NCBI GenBank assembly: GCA_944322965.1
Contig: CALUQR010000002.1
Span: 307,171 to 371,170, forward strand
Direction of reading: 5' to 3'
Length of the DNA stretch: 64,000 nucleotides
Origin: Vulcanimicrobiota bacterium
GTDB taxonomy: Bacteria > Vulcanimicrobiota > Xenobia > Xenobiales > Xenobiaceae
Made by a program: the position numbers and the translations under genes. Below the pieces are notes generated by a model. The model was not told where the DNA came from. It was given only the letters and a program-made list of their open reading frames with translations, and ran no database searches. Below, in pieces: positions 26,280 through 34,731 of the stretch. Every line of letters starts with the position of its first letter. Position 1 is the stretch's first letter.

Positions 26280-27497
26280 TTAGAGCCTCTCTCCCAATAG
26301 GAAGAGGGGCTGGCCCGCGCAGCGAGTCAAGAAGAGGGTCGCCTCCCGCTTAGAGTGGGGGGCGAGCTTTATTTTAGAGCGCAATTGGTCCGGTTCCAGG
26401 GCGAAATTGCGCTTTTTAATCTCTAAGATGCCGATCTCCAACTGGCGCAACAACTTTTGTAAGGCCTTGAGTGAGAAATGTTGGACGTGGGTGAGGCGGA
26501 AGGTTGCGTACCAAGGTTTTAGTTCTGGGGCGGGAGCGAAGGCTAAGGAACCGGTGAGCCAACTGACCTGGGGATCGAATTGACTGGCCCCCAAAGCCTT
26601 AGCCAGTTCCCCCAAAAGTCCGGCCCGCAAGAGGGTAGGTTGGACCTCATAGAGATATTGGCCCGCCTCTAGGGGGGCTAGTGGCAGCTCAATCTCAGTC
26701 TGAGCCTTTTTAGACCAGCTCCACCACTGTCCCTGGCGGTAGAGGGAGGCCTCCCAAAGGGCGGCGTCCTCAGTCTTTAGCCAGAGGACCGCCTCCCGAC
26801 ACTCTAAGTGGGGGCCTACAAATTCTAAGCCGCTCTGGGGGTAGTCCTTAATTATTTGGCGATCTACGCTGGGGGCCAATTTTATGGCGGCTGGGAGTCG
26901 GTAGCGCTCCGCTAAGTTTATGAGTTCTGAGAGCGGGGGGATAGTCTCCTGGGGATCGTAGAGGCGCTTTTCCCCTTGGCGGCGGGCGGGATCGGCTACT
27001 AGGGCGGCAGCTGGGGGGAGCTCCATTTTGAGAAAGTCGCCTAATTTAGTCTCTATGGGGTAGGGGGTCTGCAGCTGGCGGGCGTTGCGCTCTAGGAGGG
27101 CTAGGCGCAGAGGGTCTAGATCGATAGCCCACACCGGGCGGTACTGGGCTAAGGCCAGAGCTTGACCTCCCAAACCGCAACCTAAGTCTAGGATAGGGCC
27201 GGGCGGGACTAGGGCGTCTAACTTTTGGGCCCTCTGTAAGGCCAATTCCCAGCTCGTAGCCTGCTCTAAGGCCTGAGGCTCCCAGAGCATTTGGCCCGCT
27301 TGGGGGAACTTACTTTGGGCCTTGCGCCGCCACAGCGCCTGATCCCAAAGGAGCCCCGCCTGGGCGGGGGTAAAGTGGCGGCGCAAATTTTTGAGGAGCG
27401 GCCAGCGTTGAGACTCGCTGAGCTCTCGGGAGGCTAAGCTTTGCAAAGCCTCTTGAGCTTCAGGAGAATCTAGCCAGACCAGCTCCTCAAGGTTCAT
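26280..27497 (-). CDS. SAM-dependent methyltransferase with THUMP-like C-terminal domain
   Basis: 405 residues. A helical N-terminal region precedes a class I methyltransferase core: PILDLGCGLGGQALAL (motif I, about 102-117), AIDLDPLRLALLERNA, and ALVADPARRQGEKR, the DPARR form of motif IV typical of this family. The C-terminal part is a THUMP-like domain that probably binds RNA. The likely role is RNA base methylation, with the target unknown. The gene is convergent with ferritin, the stops being only 6 bases apart. Confidence 0.8.
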   Translation of the reverse strand: MNLEELVWLDSPEAQEALQSLASRELSESQRWPLLKNLRRHFTPAQAGLLWDQALWRRKAQSKFPQAGQMLWEPQALEQATSWELALQRAQKLDALVPPGPILDLGCGLGGQALALAQYRPVWAIDLDPLRLALLERNARQLQTPYPIETKLGDFLKMELPPAAALVADPARRQGEKRLYDPQETIPPLSELINLAERYRLPAAIKLAPSVDRQIIKDYPQSGLEFVGPHLECREAVLWLKTEDAALWEASLYRQGQWWSWSKKAQTEIELPLAPLEAGQYLYEVQPTLLRAGLLGELAKALGASQFDPQVSWLTGSLAFAPAPELKPWYATFRLTHVQHFSLKALQKLLRQLEIGILEIKKRNFALEPDQLRSKIKLAPHSKREATLFLTRCAGQPLFLLGERL

Positions 27498-27535
27498 GGT
27501 ATTTAACTAACCGTCCGCTGCGGCGGCCAATTAGC

Positions 27536-28660
27536 CTACTGTTTGGCTCCGCACTGGGGGCAGAATTTGGCGTTAGGATCTAACTCCGCGCCGCAGGCGC
27601 ATTTCTTCTTTTCCACTTCCACCTTGCCGCCGCAGTTGGGGCAGAACTTGCTCCCTACGGGGACGGGCTGTTGACAGCCGGGGCAGGGGATAGTACCCGC
27701 CGGTTGGACCTTAGCGCCGCAATTGGGGCAGAACTTAGTCCCGCCCGGAATGGGCTGATGACAAGCGCTACAAGTCTGGGCGGGAGCGGCCGGAGCGGCG
27801 GCCGGGGCGGCCATAGCTCCGCTGAAGGCCTGCTGCATCATGGCGGGCATCATCATGCCCATGCCCAGACCGGCGCCCATGGTCATACCCTGACCGCCAG
27901 CCCCTTCATTTTGGGCCATATCGCCCAGAGCGTCAGCCGCTTTGAGCTGCATGTAATTGTCGACGCCCAGAGCGCCCATCGTAGCCCGCTTGCGGAAAGC
28001 GGCCTGGATCTCTTCCGGTACGGAGACGTCTTGGATAAAGAAGTCGCGCAGGGAGACGCCATACTTGCCAAAGTCGTCTTTCAGCTTGACCTTCATGGCC
28101 GCCGCCAGATCGTCTATGTCGCTGCGGATACTGGCGTAAGACTTGAAGGTGGTTCCCACCAGGTCGTTGAGGCGGGTGCGCACGCTGCCCTTGAGGGTCG
28201 TATTGAGATCCTTAATGGAGTAGTTGGGGCGCGTACCCACCATGGTGTTGACAAAGAGTTGGGGATCTTCGATGCGCACGGAGAAGGTGCCGAAGGCCCG
28301 CAACTGGACCCAACCTAAGTCGGGATCCTTGAGGTCGATGGGGTTGGGGGTACCCCACTTGAGATCGGAGAAGACGCGCTGGTCGACGAAGTAGACCTCG
28401 GCGGCAAAGACGTTGCCGCCGCCCGTAAAGCGGCTGATAAACTCCGAAACTAAGGGGATATTGGCCGTAGTCAGCGTATGGCGCCCCGGGCCAAAGACGT
28501 CTAAGGCCTGGCCGTCGCGGTAGAAGATAGCCGCCTGGTTCTCGCGTACGATGAGCTGGGAGCCCATGCGAATATCAGCTGGCCCCGATTCCGGCACCCG
28601 CCCTACTAAAGCTTCGGGATCTGAGGGACGCCATTCAATTGTGTCTAAAACTCTAGCCAT
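27536..28660 (-). CDS. SPFH-domain protein with three C-terminal zinc ribbons (YdjI-like)
   Basis: 374 residues. The SPFH/band-7-like domain (about 30-235: GSQLIVRENQAAIFYRDGQ, VYFVDQRVFSDLKWGTPNPI, YGVSLRDFFIQDV) resembles B. subtilis YdjI, which brings a PspA protein to the membrane during envelope stress. A Met/Gly/Ala-rich linker (about 250-290) leads to three zinc ribbons of C-x2-C pairs, ending CACGAELDPNAKFCPQCGAK. There is no signal peptide. The gene for a helical partner is 10 bases upstream in the same operon. Membrane-stress function is inferred from the family. Confidence 0.85.
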   Translation of the reverse strand: MARVLDTIEWRPSDPEALVGRVPESGPADIRMGSQLIVRENQAAIFYRDGQALDVFGPGRHTLTTANIPLVSEFISRFTGGGNVFAAEVYFVDQRVFSDLKWGTPNPIDLKDPDLGWVQLRAFGTFSVRIEDPQLFVNTMVGTRPNYSIKDLNTTLKGSVRTRLNDLVGTTFKSYASIRSDIDDLAAAMKVKLKDDFGKYGVSLRDFFIQDVSVPEEIQAAFRKRATMGALGVDNYMQLKAADALGDMAQNEGAGGQGMTMGAGLGMGMMMPAMMQQAFSGAMAAPAAAPAAPAQTCSACHQPIPGGTKFCPNCGAKVQPAGTIPCPGCQQPVPVGSKFCPNCGGKVEVEKKKCACGAELDPNAKFCPQCGAKQ

Positions 28661-28670
28661 ATCTTACCCC

Positions 28671-29186
28671 TTACTTGATTCCTTTTAAAATACCGTCTCT
28701 CTCGCTCAGAGCCCGGTCAAACTCATCGATCTTAGCTACTAAAGAGCGCAGAGCCACTTGGGGATCGGCCGCTCCATCGGCCGCCCCGCGCACCGCCATC
28801 AGCGCCTCTTCGGCGCTGGCTACGATATTCAATAAGGAGAGATCGTACTCGTAGATGCGATCTAACTCCGCCTCGTTGATCTGGACGCTATCGAAGAAAC
28901 CCGCGTACCCGTGGCTAGCGTGGCGTATCCGCTCGATCACTCGATCCAGGCGGTTATTGGCCTTCTCGAAGGAGCCCATCATCGACAGCTTGCCAGAGCC
29001 TAAGAATTCCTCTTGGACGGACTGCAGGTCGCTCTTTAACTGGGTCAACCGGCGGGCGATAAACTCGCGTTGGCGGGCGTCGCTCTCCCGTCGGGTGGCT
29101 CGAGCTTGGTAACCGGAATAGCCGGGGATCATCTCCATCAATCCGGTAATCTTGCTGGCCAGGTTGTCGGTCTTTACTTTGTCCAC
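28671..29186 (-). CDS. Helical coiled-coil partner of the SPFH protein
   Basis: 171 residues, almost entirely helical. The N-terminus MIPGYSGYQARATRRESDA belongs to a recurring, uncharacterised group often seen next to SPFH or membrane-stress genes (recall only). It has no catalytic motif, signal peptide or membrane span. The start ATG has a GGAGG site 11 bases upstream. The 10-base gap to the SPFH gene argues that the products work together, the small protein perhaps playing the role PspA has with YdjI; this is inference. Confidence 0.75.
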   Translation of the reverse strand: MDKVKTDNLASKITGLMEMIPGYSGYQARATRRESDARQREFIARRLTQLKSDLQSVQEEFLGSGKLSMMGSFEKANNRLDRVIERIRHASHGYAGFFDSVQINEAELDRIYEYDLSLLNIVASAEEALMAVRGAADGAADPQVALRSLVAKIDEFDRALSERDGILKGIK

Positions 29187-29321
29187 TAGAAGGCCTCCTT
29201 CGTGTGTAGGCGGCTGCCCGCTGGGAGCAGACCACAGATGCTAACGAATTTGCTTAAATTCTAACAATTCCTTTGTTAAGTGGTCAAGAGATAGGTCAAG
29301 TTAGAGAGGACCCCAGGGGGC

Positions 29322-30905
29322 TTAAAAACGGATCTCGCGCTCTAAATGGGCGCGCTCTTTAGAGCCCTCTTGGGTCTCCTCTAAGAGGAGGACTTTAAAG
29401 CCCAAAGAGAGGTTAGCCAAGATGGGGAAGACTTTATTATCGGCCTGCTTAGAGATCTCTACGCACTGGCCGGGTTCTAAGGTATTGATTATGCAACTAT
29501 CGAGCAGATACCAGCCCCGGTCTTGGCGCAAGTTGCGCACCATCACTTTGACCACTAAGGGGCTGGGAATGGCTTGGGTTCCGTCGTTGCGCACTTGGGT
29601 GACGATCTTATAAGAGACGCCCATAAAGTTCATTTGGCGCTGGACGTCGAGGCTAGTCAATTCGGGAGCGGCGCCTTGGGTGGGATTGGCCTCCTCAGAG
29701 CGAGCGTAAGCCCAGGGGGAATCGGCCGGTTGGGCGGGCGGGGGCTGGGTCAAGTAGCGCACGCTGATGGGAGTCGTCTGTTGGGGGGCGGTCGCTCCAG
29801 CTCCGGGAGTGGGATAGGCTCCAGCCATGGTATTGGGCATACCGTAAATATCTAAGCGGGGTACGGGCATAGTCGCTAAGGGGGAGCCGGGACCGCCCAT
29901 GCCGGGAGCGGTCATCCCCGGGGCCATCATTCCCGGAGCCGCCGTCCCATAACCGCTGAGACCGGGGGTGGTCAGATTGGGATTAGCCATACCGGGGGCT
30001 GCCGTAGCGCCGTCGACCGTCCCCGGGGCGGCCGCCGTTTCGGGAACCAGCGCCGCGCCGGGAGTAGTCGTTCCGGGAGGCGTCGTTCCGGGAGCGGCTC
30101 CCGGTGGGGTCGTCTGGTAGGCGGGGGCTAAGGATCCTTCGCTAGCTGGAGCGCCGGGCGCGGTAGGAGCGGCCTCGGGGGAGACGGGGGCGACTGTCGC
30201 GCTCTGAGCCGCTAAGGGAGGGTTACCTACTGGGGCGGTACCTAGGACGGGGGGCGGCGCGGGGGGTAATTGGGCGCTACTAGTAGGGTAGGCGCTCTGG
30301 TAAGTAGTGTAAGGGGAAGTATCTAAGGGATTATAGTTAGTAGCGCCCAGGCCCGGGATCTGCCCCCCGGAGGTACTGAAGTTAGCTAAGTAGCTCTGCA
30401 TGGCGCTTTGGGTGGGATTTAAGGGGTTGGGACCGGGCAGAGGGGTAGTGCGCAAGACGCGGTTACTCATCAGCGTACATTGGACGCAGAGGCGGCTATC
30501 TTGGGGGGTGATGGTGGCCCCAATAATTTGGGAGATCTCATAAAGCTTAACGACGAGATCGTTTTGATCGAGGGCCGGGGGGACGGAGAGGGGGTAAGTC
30601 TTATTATTGAAGAGGCAGCTAGCTTGGCCTACGGTGAGGACTAGGCTGGCGTTAGTCCAATTGGCGTGCAAGCTCTGGTTTTGGATACTGACCTCGGCCC
30701 CAGCCGCTTTAAAGAAGGGGGTAGCGTGGAGGATCCAGTCCCCGTCTACCTGACCTAAGATCGAATTTTCCGCTAAGATCACCTGGTTGACGATAATGGT
30801 GGGCGCAGGGGCGTTCTGGGCCTTGAGCGGAGAGAATAGAGCCAATACTAAAAGGAGGGAGGTCAAGAGCCCCTTCCCCAAGGCGGCACTACTAATTTTA
30901 CACAT
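29322..30905 (-). CDS. Secreted protein with copper-amine-oxidase-N-like domain and Pro/Gly/Met-rich centre
   Basis: 527 residues with a signal peptide (hydrophobic about 12-27, end LKAQNA). Residues about 35-150 look like the stalk domain named after the copper amine oxidase N-terminus (IIVNQVILAENSILGQVDGDW, then LHATPFFKAAGAEVSI). Residues about 165-390 are low complexity, rich in Pro, Gly, Ala and Thr, including TAPGMMAPGMTAPGM. The last 130 residues form a compact beta domain (VSYKIVTQVRNDGTQAI). No enzyme activity is seen; a surface or periplasmic structural role is a guess. Confidence 0.7.
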   Translation of the reverse strand: MCKISSAALGKGLLTSLLLVLALFSPLKAQNAPAPTIIVNQVILAENSILGQVDGDWILHATPFFKAAGAEVSIQNQSLHANWTNASLVLTVGQASCLFNNKTYPLSVPPALDQNDLVVKLYEISQIIGATITPQDSRLCVQCTLMSNRVLRTTPLPGPNPLNPTQSAMQSYLANFSTSGGQIPGLGATNYNPLDTSPYTTYQSAYPTSSAQLPPAPPPVLGTAPVGNPPLAAQSATVAPVSPEAAPTAPGAPASEGSLAPAYQTTPPGAAPGTTPPGTTTPGAALVPETAAAPGTVDGATAAPGMANPNLTTPGLSGYGTAAPGMMAPGMTAPGMGGPGSPLATMPVPRLDIYGMPNTMAGAYPTPGAGATAPQQTTPISVRYLTQPPPAQPADSPWAYARSEEANPTQGAAPELTSLDVQRQMNFMGVSYKIVTQVRNDGTQAIPSPLVVKVMVRNLRQDRGWYLLDSCIINTLEPGQCVEISKQADNKVFPILANLSLGFKVLLLEETQEGSKERAHLEREIRF

Positions 30906-30965
30906 CAGCAGACTCCTGGCGGGAGCGGCAAAATAAGAGAGAGGATAGGCCGCCGCGCCCAGGCT

Positions 30966-32102
30966 CTAGTTTAACAAAAAGAGCCCCTCTTTTGTAGATC
31001 TAAGCCCCCTTTGCGCGAGGGCCAAATCGGCTAAAACTAAAGCGATCATCGCTTCCACTACTACCGCTCCCCGCAGGGCGATACAAGGATCGTGGCGCCC
31101 CTCTATCTTTAACTCCTGGGACTGCCCCTCTAAATCTACGCTCTCTTGGGGTTGGGCGATACTGGGGGTAGGTTTAAAAGCTACCCGCCCCCAGAGAAGG
31201 CCGCCATTGGAAATGCCCCCCCAACTGCCCCCCTGCCAATCGTGGCGGGGGCGGGGTCCGTAAGGGCCGGGAATGAGCCCTTCGCTAACTTGGGAGCCGC
31301 GTTGGGCGGCTAGGGCGAAGCCCTTACCCATCTCCACCCCTTTGACCCCGGGGATAGAGAGGAGGGCGCCCCCCAAGAGGCCGTCTAAGCGGCCAAAGAC
31401 GGGCTCGCCCCAACCTGCGGGCAGATGGCGCGCGACCCAAACCACTACCCCTCCCCAGGAGTCCCCTTGGGCGCGGGCCTGATTGAGGAGCTCTACTAAA
31501 GACTCTTGCCCTTCCGGCCAGGGGCAGCGGGTAGGATAGGAATCGATCTGCTCTCTCTTGAGATGGCGGAGATGCTCTTGCCAGAGCTCCTCAGAGTAGG
31601 GGAGGGCGAGGGGGCCTACGCTCTCTACCCAGGCGGCGATCTCCAATTTAGGCCTCTGCGGGGGCCAGAGGGCGGCTAAGAGTTGTTCCGCCACCCCGCC
31701 CGCTAAGACCCTAGCTACCGTCTCCCGAGCGCTGGCCCGCCCCCCGCCCCGGTAGTCGCAATGGCCGTAACGCGCCCGCCAGGGGTAGTCTCCGTGGCCG
31801 GGTCGGAAGAGTTGGGCTAAGGGTCGGTAATCTTGAGAGCGAGTATCCCCATTGCGCACCGCCAAAGTGAGCGGGGTCCCTAAGAGCCGCCCCTCCCAGA
31901 GGCCCGACCAGATCTCTAGGCGATCCTCTTCGCGGCGGGCGCTAGTTAAGGGTTGGCCCGGCCGCCTTCTAGCTACGTAGCTCTGTAAAAGTTGGTTATC
32001 TAAAGGCCAACCTGCGGGCAGACCGTCTAGGATCGCTCCGCAGGCCGGGCCGTGCGACTCTCCAAAGGTAGTGACTCTTAAGTAATTCCCCCAGGTATTC
32101 AT
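30966..32102 (-). CDS. aroC: Chorismate synthase
   Basis: 378 residues. Chorismate synthase makes chorismate from EPSP using reduced FMN. TTFGESHGPACGAILDG at the N-terminus, GHCDYRGGGRASARET as the conserved FMN/substrate loop, and GMGKGFALAAQRGSQ-type segments identify it. An upstream extension of 35 residues is not conserved; the ATG at 32102 starts the family sequence MNTWGNYLRVTTFGESHG. No other shikimate gene lies in the window. Confidence 0.95.
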   Translation of the reverse strand: MNTWGNYLRVTTFGESHGPACGAILDGLPAGWPLDNQLLQSYVARRRPGQPLTSARREEDRLEIWSGLWEGRLLGTPLTLAVRNGDTRSQDYRPLAQLFRPGHGDYPWRARYGHCDYRGGGRASARETVARVLAGGVAEQLLAALWPPQRPKLEIAAWVESVGPLALPYSEELWQEHLRHLKREQIDSYPTRCPWPEGQESLVELLNQARAQGDSWGGVVVWVARHLPAGWGEPVFGRLDGLLGGALLSIPGVKGVEMGKGFALAAQRGSQVSEGLIPGPYGPRPRHDWQGGSWGGISNGGLLWGRVAFKPTPSIAQPQESVDLEGQSQELKIEGRHDPCIALRGAVVVEAMIALVLADLALAQRGLRSTKEGLFLLN

Positions 32103-32242
32103 CTTAGCTCTTCCCTCACTAGAAAAGACTACTTTGCTAATTGGGGCGGAGTAACCTCTCTTAAGGCTATTTATGGCAGGAGAGGAGTCCCCTAAAGGGA
32201 AAAGCATGAGCCATTTCGCGACAGAGAAAGAGGTAGTTTGCG

Positions 32243-32689
32243 GTGGCTAGTAAGCGTGAAACTAACTTGCCTATAGGATTTTTGGTGACGGAGAGCAGCC
32301 CCGACCGGCGTCGAGTCTGCGTTTTAGAGGTGAGGCACGAGGTTTTAGAGGAGCCCCACTTAGAGAGCCTAAAATCCTTAGCCCACAAGGCCTGCCAGTT
32401 GGCTTTGCGCGAGCCCCAGATCCGCTACCTCAGCCGCAAAGCGGTCCCCTGGGAGGAGGCGCGCCTCCAAGAGCGCCAAGCTACCCAGGACGCCATTAAA
32501 GAGTTTGCCAATTACGAGCGGGTAGAAGATCGCGTCTTAGCCCTCATGGGCGACTGGTACGCCCAGGTCTGCCTTTTAGAGCGCGAGCTGGAAGAAGGGT
32601 CTAATATCGGTTTACAGTTGGCGCGCCTCAGTCAACAAGCCCAAGCCAAGGTCAAGTTCGCCCAATTACACGTCATTCAGAGCCTTTAA
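32243..32689 (+). CDS. Hypothetical helical protein
   Basis: 148 residues starting at GTG. The N-terminal third (IGFLVTESSPDRRRVCVLEVRHE) is predicted beta strand and the rest is charged helix with a RKAVPWEEARLQERQ stretch. No signal peptide, membrane span or known motif. It is divergent from aroC across 140 bases and followed by a 220-base AT-richer gap before the XRE gene. Codon use matches its neighbours, which supports it being real. Confidence 0.6.
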   Translation: MASKRETNLPIGFLVTESSPDRRRVCVLEVRHEVLEEPHLESLKSLAHKACQLALREPQIRYLSRKAVPWEEARLQERQATQDAIKEFANYERVEDRVLALMGDWYAQVCLLERELEEGSNIGLQLARLSQQAQAKVKFAQLHVIQSL

Positions 32690-32909
32690 GTTATAATAAA
32701 AAAATGATAATACAACTTTACTTTTATTTAACAAAAGGAACTGGGCGGCTCTTTTCTGGGTGAACGAACGGCAAAGTGCCTATTTTGAGGGGTTTATTAC
32801 CTACATGGGCGTCAATTTATAGGGCTGGGAGGGGGAGGGCGAAGTCTTGCTCTCAGTGAGAATTCTAGGTTAGACTTGGCCCAGTTGATATTCTTTAGGA
32901 GAAGTTAGG
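32690..32909. other. AT-richer intergenic region upstream of the XRE regulator
   Basis: 220 bases without a convincing reading frame. The first 60 bases are unusually A/T rich for the window. I see no clear -35/-10 pair, only a GGAG site just before the XRE start. Confidence 0.5.
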
Positions 32910-33362
32910 ATGGCTGTTCCCTTTAATGTTCGCCTCAAAGAGGCGCTGCGTCTGCGCAAGATGAGTCAAGCGGAGTTGAGTAGGGCTTCGGGCTACCCTT
33001 CTTCGCGGATCTGTAATTACGTCAATGGTACTTTTGGAGTTAACGACCAGACGGCGCGCACCTTAGCCGACGCCCTGAAGGTCGATATCGATTGGCTCTT
33101 AGGGGGTAACGTCACCGTCGAGGGATTACCTATAGAGACTACCGCCGAACCTAATTACGCTAATTTGCCGCCCACCTGGCGAGAAGCCCTGGAGATCGTC
33201 TGTATGTATATGGATCTCACGGAGATTGAGGAGCGCCAGCGTTTCCGCGAGGCTTGCCAGTATTATCGCAGTTTAGACTCTAACGACCGGGCCGTAATCC
33301 GCGGCGAGATGCGCCAGATGTTGCGCGATTCTAAGTATAGAGATGACGATGATGACGATTGA
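32910..33362 (+). CDS. XRE-family helix-turn-helix regulator
   Basis: 150 residues. The HTH_3 domain is residues about 7-66 (RLKEALRLRKMSQAELSRAS, then ICNYVNGTF, ending VDIDWLLGG). The rest is a helical domain of unknown kind and an Asp-rich tail (DDDDDD) that is probably disordered. It binds DNA as a repressor or activator; the target may be its own promoter or the nearby glycine-zipper gene. A strong terminator follows. Confidence 0.9.
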   Translation: MAVPFNVRLKEALRLRKMSQAELSRASGYPSSRICNYVNGTFGVNDQTARTLADALKVDIDWLLGGNVTVEGLPIETTAEPNYANLPPTWREALEIVCMYMDLTEIEERQRFREACQYYRSLDSNDRAVIRGEMRQMLRDSKYRDDDDDD

Positions 33363-33393
33363 GAGTAAATCTCTAAAGTAGGGTATTCGCTCC

Positions 33394-33425
33394 AGGCCGC
33401 CCCCCGCAGGGGGGCGGCCTTTTTT
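33394..33425 (+). terminator. Rho-independent terminator after the XRE gene
   Basis: AGGCCGCCCCC pairs with GGGGGCGGCCT around a 4-5 base loop, followed by TTTTT. A textbook intrinsic terminator. Confidence 0.9.
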
Positions 33426-33613
33426 AGCCTTTTTTATAGCTATCTAGATTTTAGCAACTCTTTAAAAAGCGTTCCCTTGAACTTTCGATTTGGCGAATTG
33501 GTAACCTTACTGTAACGAATGGGGGACAACTATGGGGCCCAGCGTCTTTTAAGTGAATATGCAATCGGTCTATGTTGCTAAATCACTAGAATATAACAGG
33601 TAGGTGCGGAACA

Positions 33614-34189
33614 ATGTCTATCGGTTCAGTTAACTTCCACAACAATACTCAATACTCGGCTAGCTCGGTCTCCACGGAGAAGGCGGCCCCTCAGCAGGTA
33701 GAGACTCAGTCTACCCCCCAGGAGTCCGTATCCCTCGGTTCTAGCTCGCAAGAGCCCGAAGAGATGGGATTCGGTTGGAAACTGGCTCGCAACGTGGCCG
33801 GCGTCGTAGGCGGAGCCGGCGGCGCGGTGGTCGGCGCGGTAGGCGGCGCTCTCTCTGGCGCTACTGAGACCCCCTCTCTGGGTACTAGCGTAGTGCGGGG
33901 AGTCACCGAGAAAGTGACCAAGATCTTAGGTACCGTCAGCGGTCTAATGGGCGGCGTGGCGCTGGGTGCGGCGGTGGGCGGTCCCATCGGCGCTTTGGCG
34001 GGCGCCGTTCTGGGCACCGTAGGCGGCGCGGCTTCCGGCGGCGCTGTGGGCGGCGCCATCGGCGGTTACGCTCAGGGCTTAGCGGGCGCGGCCGTGGGCG
34101 CTGGCAGCGGCGCGGTGGAGATGGCTCAGGACGGCTTCGCGGCCGGTCGGGGCTTGGTAGACTCTATCGCTCAGAAGTTCAATGACTAA
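33614..34189 (+). CDS. Glycine-zipper protein
   Basis: 191 residues. The first 50 are Ser/Gln-rich and polar without a classical signal peptide. From about residue 60 come long Gly/Ala/Val runs with GxxxG spacing (GVVGGAGGAVVGAVGGAL, then GGAIGGYAQGLAGAAVGAG), as in glycine-zipper proteins that pack against or insert into membranes. A conserved-looking helix at 88-105 (GTSVVRGVTEKVTKILGT) separates the two zipper parts. The function is unknown; membrane-active toxin, surface or storage roles are all possible. It has its own leader of 180 bases after the XRE terminator. Confidence 0.7.
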   Translation: MSIGSVNFHNNTQYSASSVSTEKAAPQQVETQSTPQESVSLGSSSQEPEEMGFGWKLARNVAGVVGGAGGAVVGAVGGALSGATETPSLGTSVVRGVTEKVTKILGTVSGLMGGVALGAAVGGPIGALAGAVLGTVGGAASGGAVGGAIGGYAQGLAGAAVGAGSGAVEMAQDGFAAGRGLVDSIAQKFND

Positions 34190-34192
34190 AAA

Positions 34193-34249
34193 ATAACTTC
34201 CTCACCGCTGGGCTCGATGCTTACGGATCCCAACGGCGAGAGAAGTTAT
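34193..34249 (+). ncRNA. Long imperfect hairpin after the glycine-zipper gene
   Basis: ATAACTTC (34193-34200) pairs perfectly with GAAGTTAT (34242-34249), continued inward by CTC/GAG, CCG/CGG and GGG/CCC. Two more hairpins follow at once (34250-34262 and 34262-34278). It may be a 3' UTR structure, a small RNA or part of a composite terminator. Confidence 0.4.
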
Positions 34250-34288
34250 CCCCTCTGAGGGGCGGAGGCTTTCTCCGCTAGAGGGGCG

Positions 34289-34357
34289 CTCCCCTGGCAA
34301 GAGGAGGGCAGAATTATTAAATTCTGTTTAATCTTGCCAGCGGGGGCTTTTTTTTTG
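34289..34357 (+). terminator. Intrinsic terminator upstream of kdp
   Basis: CTGGCAAGA (34294-34302) pairs perfectly with TCTTGCCAG (34332-34340), extended by CCCC with GGGG, and is followed by a run of nine T (34348-34356). The CCCCT of the 5' arm can instead pair with AGGGG at 34282-34286, giving two exclusive folds. Confidence 0.75.
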
Positions 34358-34641
34358 CCCCTAAGAGGAGGTTTTAAAGGCCAGATCTTAAAATTAGGAG
34401 CCTTCTAAAGGAGAAAAAGCCGAAATAACGGGCTTTTTTAAGAATTTCTTGATACTCTTTCATCTTTGCTAATGCAAAATTTAGCGGAGAACTGCTAGTA
34501 TCTCACATTGAAAAATCTCCATTGGGACCTGTGACAGAGGGGCGCCTAGGCCAGAAGCTACGTACCCTAGCTCCCGCGGAGGGGGGAGGATGATGGAGCG
34601 CTTTTCAGGGGGTGGGGTTTACCTTCAAGGAGGCAAACTTT
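34358..34641 (+). promoter_or_regulatory. Untranslated leader of the kdp operon
   Basis: About 280 bases without a gene. A short terminator-like hairpin (AAAAAGCC at 34414-34421 with GGCTTTTT at 34431-34438) is followed by a segment that can close with CTCCAT/ATGGAG (34517-34522 and 34593-34598) and contain CTAGG/CCTAG (34546-34550 and 34566-34570). It does not visibly match the c-di-AMP (ydaO) consensus. No confident promoter was found. Confidence 0.4.
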
Positions 34642-34728
34642 ATGGATGTTTTGGTGGTCTTGATAGGCCTGAGCGCCTTGGCTCTACTGATCTATTACAT
34701 TTATATCCTCATGAAAGATGAAGCCTAA
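34642..34728 (+). CDS. kdpF: KdpF small subunit
   Basis: A 28-residue hydrophobic peptide (MDVLVVLIGLSALALLIYYI, then YILMKDEA) with one membrane helix, preceded by AAGGAGGC at 34627-34634. Size, single span and position 3 bases before kdpA identify KdpF, which stabilises the KdpABC potassium pump in the membrane. Confidence 0.9.
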   Translation: MDVLVVLIGLSALALLIYYIYILMKDEA

Positions 34729-34731
34729 GTC

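Noticed and set aside
27671..28318. 215-codon open frame antisense to the SPFH gene
   Set aside because: The SPFH protein on the other strand has clear domain structure; the antisense frame is a composition artefact.
34358..34641. c-di-AMP (ydaO) riboswitch before kdp
   Set aside because: The conserved ydaO core could not be found on inspection; only generic helices are present.
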